DNA from: Mercurialis annua
Lineage: Eukaryota > Streptophyta > Magnoliopsida > Malpighiales > Euphorbiaceae
Length of the DNA: 64,000 bases
Assembly: GCF_937616625.2 (NCBI RefSeq)
Contig: NC_065577.1
Span: 41,817,001 to 41,881,000, forward strand
Direction: 5' to 3'
Part shown: positions 57,401 through 64,000 of the stretch, piece by piece
How the letters are laid out: the number at the start of each line of letters is the position of its first letter
Position numbering within the stretch: position 1 is the stretch's first letter
Translations under genes and position numbers: made by a program
Notes under the pieces: generated by a model
Database searches by the model: none
What the model saw: only the letters and a program-made list of their open reading frames with translations
Told to the model about the DNA's origin: nothing

Positions 57401-58949
57401 CAAAATGTTACTATAGAATTGCTTAATATTATCATGTCAACTTGGTGATTAACTCTTACTTAAATGACAAAACATTTCCGGCGACGACTCCTATGTGCCG
57501 ATGAACTGTGTTCTTCTGATGGTATTCATCATAATTACATCAAGGTCTTGAATAATATTACTTTAGTTACATTTAAATCCGCTTAATTAAAATAATTGAG
57601 TTTAATTCGCACATGTACCTAATCAATTTGGATCAAATTTCCTTTTTCTACATAAATAAAGTTTCCACTGCTAAAATCACAATTGTTAAATGTTAGTTGT
57701 AAAGGTGTGGAGGCGCTTTAACCATCAAGGCTAGCCCTCGCTGGACTAGAATTGAACATCTATTTTTTTCATCAAGTTTAGCTCACACTCGTATTAAATC
57801 TGTTTTTAGTTCGGGTTTTCTTTATTATTATCAAAATTTATGTATGCCAAAAATACCTAACCGCATAAATTTATGGGTTAGTGTCATGAAAATATATCAA
57901 TTTTACATGTTTTCTCAATCTAATCACGTTCTTTAAAACCTTTCATAAAAATACACCAATTTTTATGTTTTTTCCAAATTCAATCACAGTGCTGACGTGT
58001 CACTCATTCATTAATTAAGAATGACTTACATCTCAGTAAAGTGAACCAATAAATAGAGTCAGCATCGTTAACCTGTAATAATTTAATTTATAGTAAACCT
58101 GTAAATTATCATAAAACTTTAACTTAACATATCAATTATTAATAAATAATTGTATTTAATAAATTATTATGTGAGTAGCAGTGGTGGTTTACGTATTTTG
58201 GCAATCTAACAATATTTTAATTTTAATAATGAAAGAAATATTTATTTATCAAATTGTTTCAAATTGATGTGTTTTTAGTTTAAAAAGGAAGAACCATGGT
58301 CTTTTAGGAGTAAAGAAAAAATTGCTACGTAGAATATATTAACTATGACTGTTTATTGAAAACATATCTAGTTTATTTTATTACATGAATTGTATTTGTA
58401 GGCATGTAGTAGTTACCTTGATTACATAAACAATAGTTACTTTATTTTAGGAGTAGTCGTTTACTTTAATTAAATTTCCAATTGTATTTTCTAATAAATA
58501 TTATAATTTTATAATTAAATAGTAAATAACATTATAACTTTTAATTTAGCATCAATTAGTAATAAATTTTAAAGGGTGTCTTAGTAAATTTCCATGCCCC
58601 CCCCCCTCCATGCTTTTCATTTTACATGTTTCACACGTGACTCGTAGTTTGACGCGTCAAATTATCAAATAAAATTTAAAATAATGGTTGGTTTGAAATA
58701 GTTTATCTTATTTAATACTTTAGATGACGGTTTTAATTATTTAAAAATTTAAATTGGTACTCAAATTTTATAATTATAGATAATTAAAAAAAAGATATAA
58801 AGTAAAAATAAAAATAGTAATTTATTGAAAAGGTTTATCTTATTTAAAATTCATATAATAAAAAATAATTAAAATAGTATTCATTAAATAGTTATAATAT
58901 TTTATTTTAATTAGTATTCTATACAACAGCGGAAATAGAACAATTTTCA
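54414..58949. other. Intergenic, AT-rich, no gene recognised
   Basis: No coding frame with recognisable content. At 56500-56900 there are repeated 'ggtttggttcggtt/aaccgaac'-like lines common in plant intergenic DNA. At 57720-57740 a ggcgctttaaccatcaaggc motif faintly recalls a SINE A box on the minus strand. Confidence 0.55.
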
Positions 58950-60814
58950 TACAAATCTTAATTCTTTTATCTCTCTTACTCTTTGCATTTCTTTTATTCA
59001 ATCCACATTTAAATTTCACTTCAAGAATCCAAGAAAATGGCAGCAAATTTGTATTTCAAAATCAAGAAATCAGTGTAGAAAATCAAGAAAATATGGAAGA
59101 TTGTAATTTGTTTGACGGAGAATGGGTTTTTGATAATAAAACTCATCCTTTATATAAAGAAAATGAATGTGAATTTCTGGAAGATTGGATTCTTTGTATC
59201 AGAATTGGAGATGGCAGCCTAGAGATTGTCATTTGCCCAAGTAAGTAATTCTAGTGACTCAAACCGAGTTGAGTATTTACATATTTAAATCCGAGCACGG
59301 TCTAATTAGTCGAGTTCAAGCTAGAGTCGAGCTTTAAACAACTCAAAGTCAAACACGAGCTCGAGCTTGGTAAAAATGTTGAGTTTTTAACGAGTGCGAG
59401 TTGGGTTCGAGCTTAAAATAAATTGGTCCAAAAATAATTAAAAATAATTTTGATGATATTATAACAATTGAATTTTAATTATATGTAGAAGGAAATATAT
59501 CGTAATATATAACGGTAAAACTGTAGAATTGGATAAGCTCGATAAGGCTCGCAAGCCTTCCGTGTAAATTATTTCAGAGTTCGAGCTTGACTCATTTGAT
59601 TACTTGAGCAGTTCAAACTATAACTCGACTGATATTAATCGAGTCGATTTCAAATATTTTTTCAGTCAATGTCCAATAGCTAATGAATTAGCTCGACTCA
59701 TTTACAATCATAGTCGCTGAGATTCAATAATTATCTATCATAGTTAAACATATCCAATTTAATCCAGAGATGATAATCATTCAATATGATTGTCACATGA
59801 GCAAAATCATGTTTATGTGCTTCAATTGAAAAAATATCAGATTTGGGTTGAATTGAAGAAAAAAATCAAAAAGATGTGTCTTTTTAGATGAATGGACTAT
59901 TAAAATTGAAAAATGGCTACAATTGTAAATTTAAATTGATAAATAGATTAAAAAATTGATAATTTCAAAACCTTTAATTAGAATTAAAATAATACGTACA
60001 CGTTTGGCTTTTTTCAAATGATTAAACCATGATTAATTAGTACAATTAATTCGTATATTCAATGACATGATCATGAGTCTGATTTAATATTTCTAATGGA
60101 GTTGATGAGGAAAGACGAGGATCGTTCGATGAAGGATCAACGGCATATGATGAAATTGAATTGCCAATAGCATATGAGAGAACATTGAAGACATGGGCTA
60201 ATTGGGTAGACAACAATGTTGATCCTATGCATACTTCAGTTTTCTTCACCAGCATGTCTCCTACTCATCTCAAGTAATTCATCTTCTCTAGTACTTCTAA
60301 AATCTCCGGACGGATCGGAACATACTGAACTTCTCGAGTTCTATGTTTCGAGATTTTTTATTTTCGTTTTCAAAAACACTTTTAAAAATTGGATTGTAAA
60401 TTATAAAGCTCAATAGTTTCACATTTGTTCGGGTGATTAGCCCTTACTCTTGTTCAATAATATAGGAGTTTGGATTGGGACAAACCTGATGGGATCAAAT
60501 GTGCTAAAGAAACAACACCCATTCTGAACAAGACCAGATCATTGGAGGTTGGCTCAAACCACCAGCTTTTCAGGACTGCCGTGAACGTGACTCGATCGAT
60601 GATAGTACCGGTCTACTTCCTGAATGTAACGACACCATCCGAATACCGGAAAGATGCTCATACCTCTATATACCAAGCTGTTGATGGCAAGTTACTGTCC
60701 CCGGAGCAAAGATTCGATCCGTTGAAGTATGCTGATTGTGTACATTGGTGTCTTCCAGGGTTGCCGGATACATGGAACGAGCTACTCTACGCACATATCA
60801 TAACTCGTTCTTGA
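58950..60814 (+). pseudogene. TBL/PMR5-like (DUF231) polysaccharide O-acyltransferase, broken
   Basis: Three exon relics. (1) About 58970-59240: a hydrophobic N-terminal anchor, then CNLFDGEWVFDN and PLYKENECEFLEDW. The frame shifts at about 59186, where a short piece is missing, into DSLYQNWRWQPRDCHLP, ending at a GTAAGT donor. (2) About 60110-60273: GSFDEGSTAYDE, then WANWVDNNVD and FFTSMSPTHLK. (3) 60466-60814: SLDWDKPDGIKCA...YADCVHWCLPGLPDTWNELLY. The exon with the catalytic GDS Ser block is absent; the gap 59241-60100 holds gagctcgagc-type repeat DNA instead. The C-terminal DxxH (DCVH) motif survives. Intact TBL proteins O-acetylate wall polysaccharides in the Golgi. No start codon in frame was found. 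Confidence 0.85.
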
Positions 60815-61784
60815 CAATTAGAGAGAACATTTGTTGATTGTTTCTTACTGCAATTAATCAATGTTTCTTACCATATGGTCAATATGTTGATTGTTTTCAG
60901 CATTGGATTCAAATCCCCTATCAATATACTATTTGTCCCGTCATTTTAATCTCGAATTTAGAAGGGTTGAAGTTGGGCGGAGAAACCTAACCAGCAGCGG
61001 CTGAGAGAAACCTAACCGGCGGCAGCTATATGAATGGTGTATAGAACAATAGGAGGGGATAACCTACACTTGGTTAACTTCTTCCTATATGTAGGACATA
61101 AATTGACCATGCTCAAAGGTGTCTACAATTTGACCAAACTGAATGGAGACAAATTTAATTTAATATTATAAGAAAATTTACGTTTAGCTTTGAACGAAAA
61201 AAGAAATTTAATTAATTTACTGATAATCGAACTAAAATAACCAAATATACTAGTTCTATTCCGTTTGAAAACTTTTAATTTCTTGAAATTTCACTTCGAA
61301 TTGATTAAAAAAAACTGATTCGGTTTGACTCAATTTGAATCATATTCATAAAATTCTGAAACTCCGAAACTCTATATTTGTTTATACTAGAAAGGATTCT
61401 AACATTATCATTTCCATTTCGGCATTTCTATTTCTCGTGCAACATAATTCATGAATCAATAAAACAATTGCAGTCAGTAAGGTTATGAGCCTTGCGAGCA
61501 ACAAATGAGTGAACTAACAATGATCATATTGATAAAGTACAATTTACACAACTTTGACATACATAAACACTCATAGAAGAAAAAAAATATAAACAAAATT
61601 ACAATAAGAATCAAAGTATTAACGAATCTACAGAAATAATTATAATAGTACCTATTGAACCGATGAAGGCAGCGGGGCGAATCCTCCTCCGAAACTTCAC
61701 AAACTTCGTCTTTTTTGCCATGCCTCCAGCATAGGAACTAATGCTATACAAAATCTCGTCTCCTACACAATCCGATTTATCCGA
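60815..61784. other. Intergenic between TBL pseudogene and phosphatase gene
   Basis: AT-rich; contains a short tandem line (gagaaacctaaccagcagcgg / gagaaacctaaccggcggcag) at about 60980-61025 and the phosphatase 3' UTR. No gene. Confidence 0.5.
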
Positions 61785-63533
61785 CTATGTCCAACTAGAA
61801 GTGGGAATTCCCTGCTTCTGAAACCATTCCTGCATGTGGAATCTTTCATAGAGTACGGGTCTGACGTCGCACTGCGTAGACAAGTGCTTTAGAAGTGGAA
61901 GAACAACGTCGAGAAGCTGATCAGACAGAAGAGATAGATTGAGAGGTTATTACTTATTAGCAAATAAAGAAAATAAGTTTTGAGAAATGATTCGGTATGA
62001 CTGTAAAGATTACTTGGGTATCATGTGGTTGACCAGCAGAAAATGGAACACATGGAATTCCGTTCAGAGGTTGCAATAAGAAACTAAACGGGTTGTTGTC
62101 AACTATAACAATTCGACTAGGATCATCAGTTAGCCTGGAGAGATCCTTCACATGCTCTCGATATTGCCTGTTTCACGTTATTCGTGAGCAATTTGCCAAA
62201 ATGAAAAAGAGCTATCTGTAGCTTAAAAGTGCAAAACTACTCATGCTTAATGGTTATACAATAATTTTGTATGAAAAGAAAATCTGGACTAGAATAAATT
62301 ACAATTTATGTTAGAAAACGATAAAGGATGAAAAAATACTTCATGACATCATCCTAATTTATGCAGTGACATCATGATCTTTCTTAATCGACTTAGTACA
62401 TGAACATCGATTACAGACAAAAGCCATGCGAGAGAAATTATCTACTAAAGCACTAAAGAAATGATCCTTCTGAGAAGTAACAATTAATTCAAACCCAAAG
62501 AATCTCATCACCGAGACACAACAAAAATAACTCAAATCATATTTTGACCAACAAAAAAACCCAAGAGACAATTTACATTTATGATTTAACTTGCAAGAAT
62601 TAATACGAAAGTTCAGAAGTATGTCTGACCATGTAGAAGACTAACTAAACATAGATGTAGCACTTAGCAGAAGAAAATATCTATTTCATAAAAGTATTTC
62701 GTTTCAAAAGCATATAATATTTTAAAAAAATGTTGACCAAGTTTAAATTGTATGGATTAGTAATTTAGACATGGAAATTTTAGCAAAAAGGAAACGATGT
62801 TATTATCTATTTTTACTCAAAGTCATTCTATGCATAGTTTAAGACTCGTGCTTCTTGTCTAACTTTGTATGCTCAACCTTCCATCCTAGTGAATTTACTG
62901 GCTTATTTTCTAAAACATCAAACTATTCAAGCTAACAAAGAATAAAAATTTCAAGGGTCTATATTTTAAAACTATGGATACAAAAGAAAAGATGCATGAA
63001 AAAAAGAGCAAAGGAACTTACGTTCTAATTGTTGAAGGACGATAGAGCCGATAACTTAATACATTTTCTGTATCAATTCTGTCCACGAGGGGTTTAGCAT
63101 AACCTACAATCAAGCATAGATAATAATTACCTTACAAAATCAAAGTTAGTGACAAAATGTAGCAGCAGCCTAAATATGAGTAGTAATAAGGAAACCTTCA
63201 AGGCCAGCAGTAAATAGAACAAGATCAGCAAATTCACTAAGTTGCTTTAAGAATTCAGACAACCCTGGACGTTCAAACACCGTGACATAATTTATCTTAG
63301 GTTTTCCTTCAGATTCCTTCAAAAGACGACATAATCACCATTATAATTTAAACATTAACTACACACTTACTGTACAGAAATGATAGTAAGACTATGAACA
63401 ATACCTTGTCTGAAGAAAGACACTCCAGCTCAAACCATTTAACTCCATTTTCTGTTGCTTGAGTACGCAAAATAGCTGGCAAACTAGACGTCTCATATGC
63501 ACATACTAGAGTTTCGTCCAAATCAAGAACCAC
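61785..63533 (-). CDS. SCP/FCP1-like HAD phosphatase, partial (5' exons outside or not found)
   Basis: Five exons on the minus strand: 63405-63533, 63196-63316, 63022-63103, 62014-62167 and 61785-61916, in frame with GT-AG borders, giving 205 residues and a stop at 61785-61787. The first visible exon holds the catalytic DLDETLV motif (DxDxT, phospho-acceptor and acid/base Asp). Next come the GLxEFL...ADLVLFTAG stretch and the late HAD block IVIVDNNPFSFLLQPLNGIP. It ends VRPVLYERFHMQEWFQKQGI, a tail seen in a plant subgroup of small CTD-phosphatase-like proteins. Members dephosphorylate phospho-Ser or Thr; the substrate here is unknown. Residues before the DxDxT exon must lie to the right; I found no coding exon up to 64000. 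No disabling change is seen. Confidence 0.9.
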
Positions 63534-64000
63534 CTGCGTTCCATTCCATTCCCATCATTCAGCACTCAACAATACTCAAAACTTACTAATCATCAAAGCT
63601 CTTAAAGACCCCAAAAAAACTTAATAGCATGACATTCATAACAATAACAAGAAAACTTAACAAACAATAACCTTAAAACTACACAACCTCGTAAAATGTT
63701 CAAGTATTGAATGTAAAACCAACAAGAGTCGTAAAAATATAAGGACTTGTTTGGAATAAATCATTGATAAGAGACTGCTTTCAAATTGGAGTGTTTATTC
63801 CACGCAGCAGTTGTGCCGTCATTTCTACATTAAACCCATGAATGTTTGCGATAGTAAAATATTCAATCATTATATTCTTTATCATTAAATATCGTAATAT
63901 TGCAAACGTATCCTGCTTATTGCACGAATGACGTGGCACAACCATTACGTTATATAATTATTCATCAAATTGAGCTATTGCAAAATCATGTCAAAATCCA
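63534..64000. other. Intron or upstream DNA of the phosphatase gene
   Basis: AT-rich, no clear exon. The first exon is expected beyond the window edge. Confidence 0.5.

Noticed and set aside
57700..57750. Possible SINE A-box segment
   Set aside because: No B box at the right distance; too weak to call.

Overview
The window is nuclear DNA of a dicot-type flowering plant. It is AT-rich, its genes have GT-AG introns, it carries plant-specific families (PPR-DYW, jacalin-related lectin, NFXL2, CRINKLY4-related kinases, TBL/DUF231), and plant transposons fill much of the space between genes. The species cannot be named from the sequence.

Layout. 1-0.4 kb: the last codons of a DYW-type PPR gene (+) and one decayed exon of a GOS11-like Golgi SNARE. 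2.6-4.9 kb: an intact seven-exon lectin gene with three jacalin domains (+). 5.5-19.4 kb: a minus-strand block. It opens with a broken CKI1-like hybrid histidine kinase fragment, followed by five tandem copies (K1-K5) of an unusual gene: a 28-31 residue leader exon, a multi-pass membrane region, and a CRINKLY4/CCR-type kinase domain. K1-K3 are intact but have lost catalytic residues; K4 and K5 are broken. A 1-kb Helitron, a MITE, a SINE-like piece and a relic of another copy lie in or between them. 20.9-26.8 kb: a complete 13-exon NFXL2 gene (+) with two related MITEs in adjacent introns.

27.3-40.4 kb is a transposon island. It holds a Stowaway-like MITE, a MITE split by a 1.08-kb Mutator-like element whose core is about 14 successive palindromes, an 8.5-kb LTR retrotransposon with matching LTRs, and a PIF/Harbinger relic. 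The retrotransposon is Athila/Tat-like and non-autonomous: its single ORF joins gag and protease to the tail of integrase, with RT, RNase H and the integrase core absent. 41.8-44.2 kb: a full-length, catalytically complete CCR4-like receptor kinase (-), the likely relative of the K1-K5 kinase half. 44.3-58.9 kb: AT-rich intergenic DNA with foldback MITEs and a 3.3-kb solo LTR (5-bp TSD) that contains two clusters of stem-loops. 58.9-60.8 kb: a TBL acyltransferase pseudogene lacking its GDS exon. 61.8 kb to the right edge: the 3' exons of an SCP/FCP1-type phosphatase (-).

There is no operon-like logic. The two most notable themes are a tandem family of membrane-anchored pseudokinases beside their active relative, and palindrome or hairpin arrays inside three unrelated transposable elements.
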